DNA from: an uncultured Bacilli bacterium
GTDB lineage: Bacteria; Bacillota_I; Bacilli_A; RF39; UBA660
NCBI GenBank assembly: GCA_947630415.1
Contig: CANRHM010000004.1
Coordinates: 1-29,960 of the forward strand
Direction: 5' to 3'
Length of the DNA: 29,960 bases
Made by a program: the position numbers and the translations under genes. Each line of letters begins with the position of its first letter. Position 1 is the first letter of the stretch. The notes below the pieces were generated by a model. The model saw only the letters and a program-made list of their open reading frames with translations, did not search any database and had not been told where the DNA came from. This document shows positions 15,473 through 22,561 of the stretch, piece after piece.

Positions 15473-15478
15473 ATTATA
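15473..15478 (-). promoter_or_regulatory. Extended -10 promoter of HipA-like operon
   Basis: Minus-strand TGGTATAAT lies 26 bases before the GTG start. The -35 (TTTATT at 17 bases) is weak. Confidence 0.55.
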
Positions 15479-15493
15479 CCATACCCAGTCATA

Positions 15494-15597
15494 TTAATAA
15501 ACCTTATCCGATTGGTTCAGTAGATTAGACTTTAATAGCAAAGTATAATAAAAGTTATCCACTGTTTCTGTGGATAAACTTTTTTTAATAAACCTTA
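15494..15597. repeat. 13 bp direct repeat around a terminator
   Basis: TTAATAAACCTTA occurs at 15494-15506 and 15585-15597, 91 bases apart, on either side of the terminator at 15550-15585. The following bases are also loosely similar. It may be an old short duplication. Confidence 0.4.
15546..15587 (-). terminator. Terminator of the ABC permease operon
   Basis: The arms AAAAGTT-ATCCAC and GTGGAT-AAACTTTT pair with one bulged base around a 7-base loop, with T-runs on both strands. It lies about 40 bases after the permease stop and can act leftward; the plus strand has no gene reaching it. Confidence 0.7.
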
Positions 15598-15624
15598 ATC
15601 AACTGTTTAGATGATCTAATCTCT

Positions 15625-17169
15625 TTACTTCTTTTTTCGTAGAAACTTTATCAAAATCGGTACAAGAATACAAAGGAAAAGAAACCCTCTTAAGAAGAAA
15701 TAGACTCTATGTTCCAATAAGTAATGATAGTTCAAATAAGTCATTGGAATAAACATCATAAAAGGCCAGTGATATTTTACATATAAAGGAGCACCAAAGA
15801 TACCTAATCCTACTAGTAAAAGTGTTACTAAATAAAGTATACTCTTAGAAGGCTTTAATAATGAAATAGCATTTAAAAGATAGATATAAAGAATGCCTAT
15901 TAATAGTTGATCAAAGTAAATATAAAGACTCAAAATCATAATGTTTTGTAAATCTGAACCACAAGTCAACCACGAGTCACAAACTTTTATCAAAAATTGT
16001 AAATAGGTAGGTATTTCCGTATTGCTATGTACAAAGAGAGATGAAAAGAAAGGAATAAGTATATAACCAATACTTAAAAATAGAACCAACATTAAAGTAG
16101 CAGCCTTCACTTTTCCTTTAAGATAGGCTTTGCTATTCACATGAATTAAATATTGCTTAATGGTTCCATTTTTATAATCCTTATAAAAGTATGTAGTGAT
16201 TCCAATGATAAAACAAAGTGTAACAATCATGCCGTAGATACCAATCGTTAAAAAACCATCTTGATAAGTATATACTTGAGGATGTCCCCACTCAATACTA
16301 GAAGGAGCCCAATTAGAATTTACAAAGTTATCTTCCATAATCCAGTCACTTTCTTTTTCCTTCATTTCCTTCCAATATTCTTCATAATTAGCATATTTGG
16401 TATAAAGACTAGGATCATGTTCAAATTCCTCTAAAGTTTTGATGACAATGTCCTCTATGGTTAATTTTATTTTGTATTTTATAGGTGCATACATCGGATG
16501 AAATTGATCTATAGGTTTATCGACAAGTACACGGTATAAGTTTATTATTTTTTGTTCATTCAAAAGTTGATTGTTTAATTCAATCGGAAGCTTAGCTAAA
16601 TCATAGTTCTGTTCTATATACTGTTTTCTTAACTCATCTAAAATAGCCTCGTGTTTTTCAGCTTCTTTTTGAGCTCGTTCTTGAATTGTTAAAGAAAGAT
16701 CTTCTTCTAATAGTTTTAACTCCTCTTGAAGAGATTCTTTTTTAACTAAGTCTGTTTCTCTTTCAAATCTTATTTTTAATTTAGCATATTGTTCTAAAGA
16801 AGATACTCTTTCATCTTGTTGATAGACAATATTATATTTTTTAGCAGTTTCTAACTCAATTACTTTTTGATAACTTTTGAGTAGTTTTGTTTGAATAGCA
16901 GGATTGGGATTATTTTCATCTTTCTTCGCTAATTCGTATTGTTCATAAATGGCATCAGGGTCTTCAAATAGAAGAACCTTTTGTTTTTCTTTTGCTTGCC
17001 AAGTACCATAGACCAACAAGAAAGAAAGTAAAATGCATGCTAAAAAAGAAAGAATCCAGTACCTTCTTTTTACTTGTTTTAAACTCATGTGATAAATACG
17101 TTTAACAGCCTGCTTTTCTTCTTTTTTCTGTTGCTTTTTTACGCTTTTCTCATCTTCCATTGTGAACAT
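15625..17169 (-). CDS. ABC-2-type permease with coiled-coil ectodomain
   Basis: A 514-residue membrane protein. A lysine-rich cytoplasmic N-terminus of about 35 residues leads to a first membrane helix (about 37-57). Then comes an external domain of about 240 residues, with a long charged heptad-like stretch (near 95-195, for example QEELKLLEEDL and QERAQKEAEKHEAIL). At least five or six further membrane helices fill the C-terminal 210 residues. This is the layout of ABC-2 (YhgE/BcrB-like) export permeases with a large loop after helix 1. It follows the degenerate ABC ATPase gene by 18 bases and is surely co-transcribed with it. The substrate cannot be told. The start has AGGGG about nine bases upstream. 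Confidence 0.75.
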   Translation of the reverse strand: MFTMEDEKSVKKQQKKEEKQAVKRIYHMSLKQVKRRYWILSFLACILLSFLLVYGTWQAKEKQKVLLFEDPDAIYEQYELAKKDENNPNPAIQTKLLKSYQKVIELETAKKYNIVYQQDERVSSLEQYAKLKIRFERETDLVKKESLQEELKLLEEDLSLTIQERAQKEAEKHEAILDELRKQYIEQNYDLAKLPIELNNQLLNEQKIINLYRVLVDKPIDQFHPMYAPIKYKIKLTIEDIVIKTLEEFEHDPSLYTKYANYEEYWKEMKEKESDWIMEDNFVNSNWAPSSIEWGHPQVYTYQDGFLTIGIYGMIVTLCFIIGITTYFYKDYKNGTIKQYLIHVNSKAYLKGKVKAATLMLVLFLSIGYILIPFFSSLFVHSNTEIPTYLQFLIKVCDSWLTCGSDLQNIMILSLYIYFDQLLIGILYIYLLNAISLLKPSKSILYLVTLLLVGLGIFGAPLYVKYHWPFMMFIPMTYLNYHYLLEHRVYFFLRGFLFLCILVPILIKFLRKKK

Positions 17170-17187
17170 ACACTATACCCCTTTTTA

Positions 17188-17832
17188 TTAGTCTTCTTTA
17201 ATCTCCCCATCTTGAAGCATAAGAATTGGATCACATAACGATTCTACTTTAGATAAATGACAACTTACTACCAAGATACCCATACCTGTGTCATGACACA
17301 AGTCATTTAAGATTTTCTTTATTTCTGGAATACTAGCATCATCTAATCCTTGAAATGGTTCCTCTAATAAAACAAGAGATGGTTTATTGACTAACGCCAT
17401 AACGATTCCTAGTCTTTTCTTTGCATCTTTAGAATATGTCTTTACCTTATCATTGATTTGATCTTGTAAGTTCAGTTTCACAACTAAATCTTTAACATAA
17501 GCGTCATATGGACAAGCACATAACTGGCACATCCATTCTATATTTTCCTCTCCCGTCATCGAAGGATCAAGGGTATCTTCTTCAAACATACATCCAACAT
17601 CATCAAAAAACTTACGGTTTTCTTTTGTTACTTGATTTCCCGTAATATAAACACTTCCTGCATCTGCATCTTGTAAACCGGTGATGATTTTAAAAAGCAT
17701 CTTTTCTTGGACAGCATTTTCTACCACTAGCCCTATAATTTCATCACTATGAACTTCGAAGTGAACCCCTTTTAAAACTTCTTTTTCATCCACTTTTTTA
17801 TAAACATATTTTACTTCCATTACTGTCGTCAT
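17188..17832 (-). CDS. Degenerate ABC ATPase, probably inactive
   Basis: A 214-residue protein with the overall ABC ATPase pattern and nearly full length, but eroded motifs. Walker A reads GLVVENAVQEKML (residues 34-46) where GLxGxNGxGKTTL is expected: the glycines, the Lys (Glu43) and the Ser/Thr are gone. The signature reads YSKDAKKR (133-140) instead of LSGGQ. Walker B reads LVLLEEP with Glu157 for Asp, while the catalytic Glu158, the GLD of the D-loop and the switch His192 (SCHLS) remain. ATP binding at this subunit is doubtful. It lies directly upstream of an ABC-2 permease and has its own promoter (17879-17908). It may be a structural partner that has lost transport activity, or pair with another ATPase. 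The open frame and context show it is not simply decayed. Confidence 0.82.
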   Translation of the reverse strand: MTTVMEVKYVYKKVDEKEVLKGVHFEVHSDEIIGLVVENAVQEKMLFKIITGLQDADAGSVYITGNQVTKENRKFFDDVGCMFEEDTLDPSMTGEENIEWMCQLCACPYDAYVKDLVVKLNLQDQINDKVKTYSKDAKKRLGIVMALVNKPSLVLLEEPFQGLDDASIPEIKKILNDLCHDTGMGILVVSCHLSKVESLCDPILMLQDGEIKED

Positions 17833-17878
17833 ATGTTATACCTATTCCCTTTTTTATTTTTCCAATCTTATTAAGGCT

Positions 17879-17908
17879 ATTATACCATAGCTTATATTAG
17901 ATAAACAA
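17879..17908 (-). promoter_or_regulatory. Promoter of the ABC operon
   Basis: On the minus strand TTGTTT (17903-17908), an 18-base spacer and TATAAT (17879-17884, with an extended TGG) make a likely sigma-A promoter about 46 bases before the ATG. It touches the T-run of the rdgB terminator. Confidence 0.65.
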
Positions 17909-17929
17909 AAAAACTGGAAAGATTTCCAG
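17907..17929 (-). terminator. Terminator of rdgB operon
   Basis: Minus-strand CTGGAA / TTCCAG (6 bp, extendable to 7, tight loop) is followed by TTTTTTT, 20 bases after the rdgB stop. Confidence 0.8.
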
Positions 17930-17947
17930 CCTATAGTCAAATTGTTT

Positions 17948-18538
17948 CTAATTTCTATCATTTTTGCTTTTTAGAGTTTTTAATTTATCCCTTAAATCTT
18001 TAGCAGCTAGAGCTCTTGCACTTACTTGATTCTTTTCTTCTTCCGTAAGTTCTGCTAATGTTTTTCCGCTTTCTAACTCAAAGATTTCATCAAAGCCAAA
18101 GCCATTATCTCCTCTGGCACTAAGGGGAATGTAGCCATTCAAAATGCCTTCTCCTACCACAGTGTTTTTTCCATCATAATAGACAAGATCACATACAACT
18201 TTAGCACATCTTTCTTCTTTAACATGTTCTTCCATTCGTTTTAAAATAGCCTTATTACGATCTTCACTAGTAGCTTCTTCTCCTAAGAAACGATGCGTTA
18301 AAACACCAGGCCAATCATCAAATAGAGGAATACAAAGACCAGAATCATCAGCAATCGTTGCTTCTTTAGTAAGTTCATAAATCGTCTTTGCTTTCTTTAA
18401 AGCATTTCCATAGAAACTATCCTGATCTTCTTCTACTTCAATATCAAGTCCTGCTTCTTTTAAACTTTTGATTTCAAAATCCGTTAATATCTTTTTTAAT
18501 TCTCTTAATTTTCCTTGATTGTTCGTTGCAATAATCAT
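17948..18538 (-). CDS. rdgB: XTP/dITP pyrophosphatase (RdgB/HAM1)
   Basis: A 196-residue house-cleaning nucleotide pyrophosphatase that hydrolyses non-canonical XTP, dITP and ITP to the monophosphates and keeps them out of DNA and RNA. Family marks are ATNNQGKLRE at the N-terminus (residues 4-13), SFYGNALKKA at 41-50, ADDSGL at 63-68 (catalytic Asp65), PGV, and GDNGFGFDEIF in the C-terminal half, with the ending SARALAAKDLRDKL. Length and start are normal, with AGGAGAG before the ATG. It lies nine bases after the NrtR-like gene and ends at a terminator, so the two form an operon. Confidence 0.95.
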   Translation of the reverse strand: MIIATNNQGKLRELKKILTDFEIKSLKEAGLDIEVEEDQDSFYGNALKKAKTIYELTKEATIADDSGLCIPLFDDWPGVLTHRFLGEEATSEDRNKAILKRMEEHVKEERCAKVVCDLVYYDGKNTVVGEGILNGYIPLSARGDNGFGFDEIFELESGKTLAELTEEEKNQVSARALAAKDLRDKLKTLKSKNDRN

Positions 18539-18547
18539 ATTTCTCTC

Positions 18548-19276
18548 CTATAACCATATTTCATTATTTTTAGGGTTAAAACGATACATCTGAGTAGGTC
18601 GATACCCCTTGTTATGAACCACTTCATCCACTTTATCACAAAATCTTACAACTCTTTTTCGGAAATTCGATTTATCGACTTCCACTTCTTTTATCATTTC
18701 ATACACCATTCGTACCTCTTCTAACGTAAACGTTTCTGGAAGTAATTTAAAACAAATATCCGCTTGATCTAGTCGCATTCTTAAATGTTTATACATGGTA
18801 ATCATTTCAACTAATTGTTTTTCCAAGTCTAAATCATCTACTTTTACTTCATGAAAATACTCTACATTATTATTAGATATTTTTTCTACTGTTTTAAAAG
18901 AATACTTTTGACTTCCTAAAGCGATAGTATTGTTCTTAATTTCAAACGGAACTAACTCATATTTTAAAGAAAGTTTTTTAATATTTTCTTTATTCGTCAA
19001 AGCAAGATACAAAATATCGATTGCTTGATCTCGATAATACTTTTTATCCCCTAGAGTATAAACTTGTTCCAAATGAAACTTTTTACTTCCAATAACATCT
19101 GCAATAAAGATGCGAAGTAACTCTTTAATATCATTTTTGTCATCAAAAGGAACGCGAATTAACGAATGGTCTTCTTTCTTTACCAGTGCTTTCAAAACCA
19201 TTTTATCGTTTTTCTTAATATCCATACTTTCTTCTTTATCTAAAACAATTAAAAGTCCCACTAAGTTAATCTTCAT
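18548..19276 (-). CDS. NrtR-like regulator with lost Nudix box
   Basis: A 242-residue protein with the layout of NrtR-type transcription factors: an N-terminal Nudix-like domain and a C-terminal winged helix. The Nudix part is recognised from FHLEQVYTLGD followed by YRDQAIDILYLALT (67-94). The winged helix is recognised from LPETFTLEEVRMVYEMI (179-195) and DKSNFRKRV (201-209), which closely follow the NrtR pattern. The catalytic Nudix box is absent: where GxxxxxExxxxxAxREExEE is expected, residues 45-63 read DDKNDIKELLRIFIADVIG. It may therefore sense a nucleotide sugar without hydrolysing it. I chose the ATG at 19276 because GAGGAGG lies eight bases upstream; longer readings include that SD. 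Its promoter overlaps a palindrome, suggesting self-control. It shares an operon with rdgB. Confidence 0.75.
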   Translation of the reverse strand: MKINLVGLLIVLDKEESMDIKKNDKMVLKALVKKEDHSLIRVPFDDKNDIKELLRIFIADVIGSKKFHLEQVYTLGDKKYYRDQAIDILYLALTNKENIKKLSLKYELVPFEIKNNTIALGSQKYSFKTVEKISNNNVEYFHEVKVDDLDLEKQLVEMITMYKHLRMRLDQADICFKLLPETFTLEEVRMVYEMIKEVEVDKSNFRKRVVRFCDKVDEVVHNKGYRPTQMYRFNPKNNEIWL

Positions 19277-19299
19277 ATAAGCATTCCTCCTCATATAGT

Positions 19300-19328
19300 A
19301 TTTTATACCATATGACAACCTATGTCAA
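19300..19328 (-). promoter_or_regulatory. Promoter of the NrtR-like/rdgB operon
   Basis: On the minus strand a consensus TTGACA (19323-19328), a 17-base spacer and TAAAAT (19300-19305) form a strong sigma-A promoter about 24 bases before the start codon. Confidence 0.8.
19313..19327. promoter_or_regulatory. Candidate operator TGACA-N5-TGTCA
   Basis: TGACA (19313-19317) and TGTCA (19323-19327) are perfect inverted repeats with a 5-base gap and cover most of the -35 box of the NrtR-like gene. A repressor bound here would block the promoter; autoregulation by the NrtR-like protein is an inference. Confidence 0.5.
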
Positions 19329-19332
19329 TAAA

Positions 19333-19355
19333 AAAGAAAAAGACCCAAGGGTCTT
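19333..19355 (-). terminator. Terminator of the abi-htrA operon
   Basis: Minus-strand AAGACC-CTTG-GGTCTT is followed by TTTCTTTTTT a few bases after the htrA stop. Confidence 0.75.
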
Positions 19356-19360
19356 AATTT

Positions 19361-20473
19361 CTAATTATTAACCGTTAAAGTAACTTTAGCTACTTTCTCT
19401 ACTCCATCGCGTATATACGTAAGATCAATGGTGTCACCTGGACTATGTTTATAAAGTTCATATTTTAAGTAAGCAGCATTCTTAACACTTTCATTATCAA
19501 TTTTAGTGATAATGTCTCCTTTTTTGAGTCCTGCAAGGTTAGCACCGCTTCCATCGACTGTACTGATGATAACTACGCCTTGATCAACATCATCATCTAG
19601 GCGAATACCATATTGATATAAAAGATAGGTATCAGATACATTGGCCATCGTAATACCAATTAAAGGTCGTTCAATCTTCTTTCCTTCTTCAAGAACAGAA
19701 ATATATTTCATTGCATCTTCAATCGGAATCGCAAAGCCCATACCTTCAATCTCATCTTGAACAAGTTTTAGAGAGTTAATACCAATGACTTCTCCATTGA
19801 CGTTAAGTAGAGGTCCCCCACTATTACCTGGATTGATGGCAGCATCTACTTGAAGTACACTCATCATCCAGTCTTCAGAGTTGTTAACCGTTACCGAAAC
19901 CATACGATTCTTTCCAGAAAGCGTTCCTTTGGTAACACTTCCACGATACTCATAACCAAGTGGTGCTCCTACCGTAAAGACCGTATCACCTAAAAGGGCA
20001 TTTTCACTACTTCCGATAGTAGCTACTTGAAGAACATTTTCCTTCTTGATTCGAACCACAGCTAAATCAATATAAGGATCACTTCCTAACACTTCACCTT
20101 CGACTTCTTTGTCATTCGCAAGTACGACTACAATACGATTTCCATTTTCAACAACGTGATTATTGGTCATAATGTAACCATATTTTTCATCTTCTTTATA
20201 GACAAATCCACTTCCGCTACCAATGTTGGTTTTATTGTTATAGTTTTGAATCATCACAACCGCATTATAAATTTTACTAACCGCTCCACTAATGCTATTT
20301 TCATTAAGCGTAACTTCATTTGCACATTGAACAACACCATTATCGGAACTACTGCCTAACACCTTATCAGATACTTGTGCCTCCCTTGGCCCAATCACAA
20401 CAAAATAGGTGAATGCACCTCCTACTACAAATGTTACAAGTAAAGATGCTAATGTAATTAAACGATTTCTCAT
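19361..20473 (-). CDS. HtrA/DegP-like membrane-anchored serine protease
   Basis: A 370-residue protein of the trypsin-like HtrA family, which degrades misfolded proteins outside the membrane. One N-terminal membrane helix (about 6-27) acts as an uncleaved anchor. The protease domain has the full triad: His106 in TNNHVV, Asp136 in DLAVV and Ser218 in PGNSGGP. A single PDZ domain fills the C-terminus (about 272-368; DVDQGVVI, AGLKKGDIITKID). This is the usual form of HtrA in Gram-positives. Its ATG overlaps the TGA stop of the upstream abi gene (ATGA), so it is translated from the abi transcript, an unusual pairing. A terminator follows. Confidence 0.93.
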   Translation of the reverse strand: MRNRLITLASLLVTFVVGGAFTYFVVIGPREAQVSDKVLGSSSDNGVVQCANEVTLNENSISGAVSKIYNAVVMIQNYNNKTNIGSGSGFVYKEDEKYGYIMTNNHVVENGNRIVVVLANDKEVEGEVLGSDPYIDLAVVRIKKENVLQVATIGSSENALLGDTVFTVGAPLGYEYRGSVTKGTLSGKNRMVSVTVNNSEDWMMSVLQVDAAINPGNSGGPLLNVNGEVIGINSLKLVQDEIEGMGFAIPIEDAMKYISVLEEGKKIERPLIGITMANVSDTYLLYQYGIRLDDDVDQGVVIISTVDGSGANLAGLKKGDIITKIDNESVKNAAYLKYELYKHSPGDTIDLTYIRDGVEKVAKVTLTVNN

Positions 20474-21426
20474 CCTTCTACCTTCTTTCTAATCGTCCCA
20501 AGATCCTTCCAATTTGGAGGGAATCCCATACGATCTAACACCTTCGTTATTGGAATCGTTTTCAAATTATATTCCAAATTCTTAATAATATGATCTACTT
20601 CTTCCATCAAATTTTTCATGTCTTGTTGATTTAACAACTGCCTTAAAATAATCATTAAAGCAAACAAGTCTCCCTTACCATAAATATATTCTCCGTCTTG
20701 TTTTTCAATCCCTAAAAGTTGATGGAATAAAGTATCCCCAATAACTTTTTGAGTTTTGTTTTCAAACAAGATATCCTCGTGAGCACATAGGTTTCGATAA
20801 TTGGCAAGTATTGGTAAATACACAATCAAGTCTTCTACATCTACCTGATAGATATTAGCAATAGCTTCTTGATCTTCTCTTTTTAAAATAGCAAACAATT
20901 CACCTACAATTCCAAACGACAACACTTTCACTAAGATCCACAAAGGAATGTAACCATAATTGCTGATATAGTGCATGGTCGCCGTATGTTGACTTCCATT
21001 AATACGAATCTGTCTTTTCATTTTCTTAATTAAGTCATTTACTTGGCGCACTTTGCTACGGTCTTCGGTAAAGTTTTTAGGCTTTAAATAATCATTCTCT
21101 TTATAACCATATTTCTTAGACAACTGATACGATATAATTGATTTCAAGTTATTTTCGATAATGAGCAAGTTTTTAAATAAGATGTTTCGAAACGCTCGGT
21201 CGAAAAGGAATAGGCTATACATTTCTTCAAACGTAGTTCCTTCTATAAAGGTTTTATCGGATACAGACTTTAGGAAAAGATGTCGGTACCCATTTAAAAA
21301 GAAGTAATTTTCTCTTAAGAGCACTTCTCTTGCATAGTTTTCATCATTGATAACCATGCCTTTATATCTTAAGATCTCTAACTGCTCATCTAAGGTTTTA
21401 AATTTTTTATTATCTTTGTATGCCAT
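20470..21426 (-). CDS. Abi-family (Abi_2, AbiD/F-like) HEPN protein
   Basis: A 318-residue protein of the Abi_2 (AbiD/AbiF-like) family, tied to abortive phage infection. Family marks are the N-terminal KTLDEQLEILRYKGM (10-24) and RENYFFLNGYRHLF (38-51), the basic central helices, and ANYRNLCAHED (208-218). RNLCAH (Arg211 to His216) is the Rx4H motif of HEPN RNases, so it is probably an RNA-cutting effector. The start has AGGGTGA upstream and an extended -10 promoter at 21446-21451. Its last codon overlaps the htrA start by ATGA. Members of this family are common in gut Firmicutes, and only some have been shown to act against phage. Confidence 0.85.
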   Translation of the reverse strand: MAYKDNKKFKTLDEQLEILRYKGMVINDENYAREVLLRENYFFLNGYRHLFLKSVSDKTFIEGTTFEEMYSLFLFDRAFRNILFKNLLIIENNLKSIISYQLSKKYGYKENDYLKPKNFTEDRSKVRQVNDLIKKMKRQIRINGSQHTATMHYISNYGYIPLWILVKVLSFGIVGELFAILKREDQEAIANIYQVDVEDLIVYLPILANYRNLCAHEDILFENKTQKVIGDTLFHQLLGIEKQDGEYIYGKGDLFALMIILRQLLNQQDMKNLMEEVDHIIKNLEYNLKTIPITKVLDRMGFPPNWKDLGTIRKKVEG

Positions 21427-21445
21427 TTATCTCACCCTAGAATAA

Positions 21446-21451
21446 ATTATA
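21446..21451 (-). promoter_or_regulatory. Extended -10 promoter of abi-htrA
   Basis: Minus-strand TGCTATAAT lies about 20 bases upstream of the abi ATG; no clear -35 is seen. It is back to back with the promoter at 21499-21504. Confidence 0.6.
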
Positions 21452-21498
21452 GCACATAAATTATGTAAAATATATGAAAAACTGATGAAAAAGTATGT

Positions 21499-21504
21499 TA
21501 TAAT
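21499..21504 (+). promoter_or_regulatory. Extended -10 promoter of the phospholipase-like gene
   Basis: TGTTATAAT ends 23 bases before the ATG at 21528. The -35 region (ATGAAA) is weak. Confidence 0.6.
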
Positions 21505-21527
21505 TTGTCGTAGAGAGAAGGGATAGA

Positions 21528-22508
21528 ATGCCTAGTACGATTACCCATACTTATTTTGCCATGGATGTTTATGATCGCCTTCCTATCCAAAGACGAGAGT
21601 TTTTGATGGACTATAAAAACCGCTTAAAGCAGTCTGCCCAAAGTATGGATCCCTTATTCTTTTATAACATTACAAACCTTAAAAGAGGAAAAAAAGTAAG
21701 AGACTTTGGATATTATTTTCATAAACACCACACCTATCTCTTTTTTGAAACCTTAATCAATTATATCAAATATAATAACTATGGACAAAATCCAGAAGTG
21801 ATGGCTTATCTTTACGGAATGCTATGTCATTATAAACTAGATAGTACGTGTCATCCTTACATTATCTACTGTACAGGCATGTACGATAAAGAAGATCCTT
21901 CGACCCTCAAATACAACCACTTACATGGGGAATGGGAAACCTTAATTGATAACTATTTTGTAGAAGAAAGAACACATGAAAAAGCTTGGAAGTTTGATTG
22001 TGATGCTTTCTGTTTTGAACTCTCTTCGTTTTCAAAAGAATTAAAAGAAGTCATTGATTTTACTTACAAAGAAGTATTTCATATTCCAAATATGAGCACC
22101 TACTATGAAAAAGCTTTAAAACAGATGAAGTTTTTCTTTAAGGTATTCCGTCAAGACTTTTATGGCATTAAAAAACTAGGTTATGAAGTGGTGGATTTTA
22201 TCTGTCCTAAAAAGTTACTCCGTAAAAAAGTATTATCGTACCATTTAAAAATCGAAAACAAAGAGAAATTACTCAACCTCAACCATGAAAAATGGTACAA
22301 CCCGACCACCAAAAGAAAAAGTTCTACCGAGTCTTTTCTCGATTTATATTTAAAAGCTTTATTTGAAACCATCAAAGTCATTAAAGAAGTAGATCGTTAC
22401 ATTTATACCAGTCAAAAAGTAAATCTTAAAAAGGTGATTGGAAACAATTCTTATGTGACAGGACTCGATTGTGATAAAGAAACCGAATTAAAATATTTTG
22501 CTTTTTAA
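21528..22508 (+). CDS. Zinc-dependent phospholipase C-like protein
   Basis: A 326-residue protein of the zinc-dependent phospholipase C family (PF00882-like). Metal-ligand-like residues in order are His7 (STITHTYFA), Asp41, a His cluster at 65-68, CHYKLDSTCH (His101, Asp105, His109) and HLHGEWE (His133, Glu137), which follow the HxxxD and HxxxE pattern of B. cereus phospholipase C. Unlike secreted phospholipases it has no signal peptide, and its C-terminal 120 residues are basic and of unknown fold. The family in Firmicutes is widespread and mostly uncharacterised, so the substrate is not known. It has its own promoter and an AAGGGA SD. It is divergent from the abi-htrA pair. Confidence 0.8.
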   Translation: MPSTITHTYFAMDVYDRLPIQRREFLMDYKNRLKQSAQSMDPLFFYNITNLKRGKKVRDFGYYFHKHHTYLFFETLINYIKYNNYGQNPEVMAYLYGMLCHYKLDSTCHPYIIYCTGMYDKEDPSTLKYNHLHGEWETLIDNYFVEERTHEKAWKFDCDAFCFELSSFSKELKEVIDFTYKEVFHIPNMSTYYEKALKQMKFFFKVFRQDFYGIKKLGYEVVDFICPKKLLRKKVLSYHLKIENKEKLLNLNHEKWYNPTTKRKSSTESFLDLYLKALFETIKVIKEVDRYIYTSQKVNLKKVIGNNSYVTGLDCDKETELKYFAF

Positions 22509-22539
22509 TAAAAATTGAATGAATTATAAAACTTTCTCC

Positions 22540-22548
22540 CATAATACT
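22540..22548 (+). promoter_or_regulatory. Possible sigma-E-like -10 (CATAATACT)
   Basis: CATAATACT ends 13 bases before the ATG of the SpoIID-like gene. It has CATA but only loosely fits the rest of the CATANNNT consensus. B. subtilis spoIID is sigma-E dependent, which makes the idea reasonable but unproven. Confidence 0.3.
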
Positions 22549-22561
22549 ACTAGGTGATATT

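Noticed and set aside
15494..15597. Target-site duplication of a transposon
   Set aside because: The 13 bp repeat encloses only 78 bases with a terminator and no inverted ends; a small local duplication is simpler.
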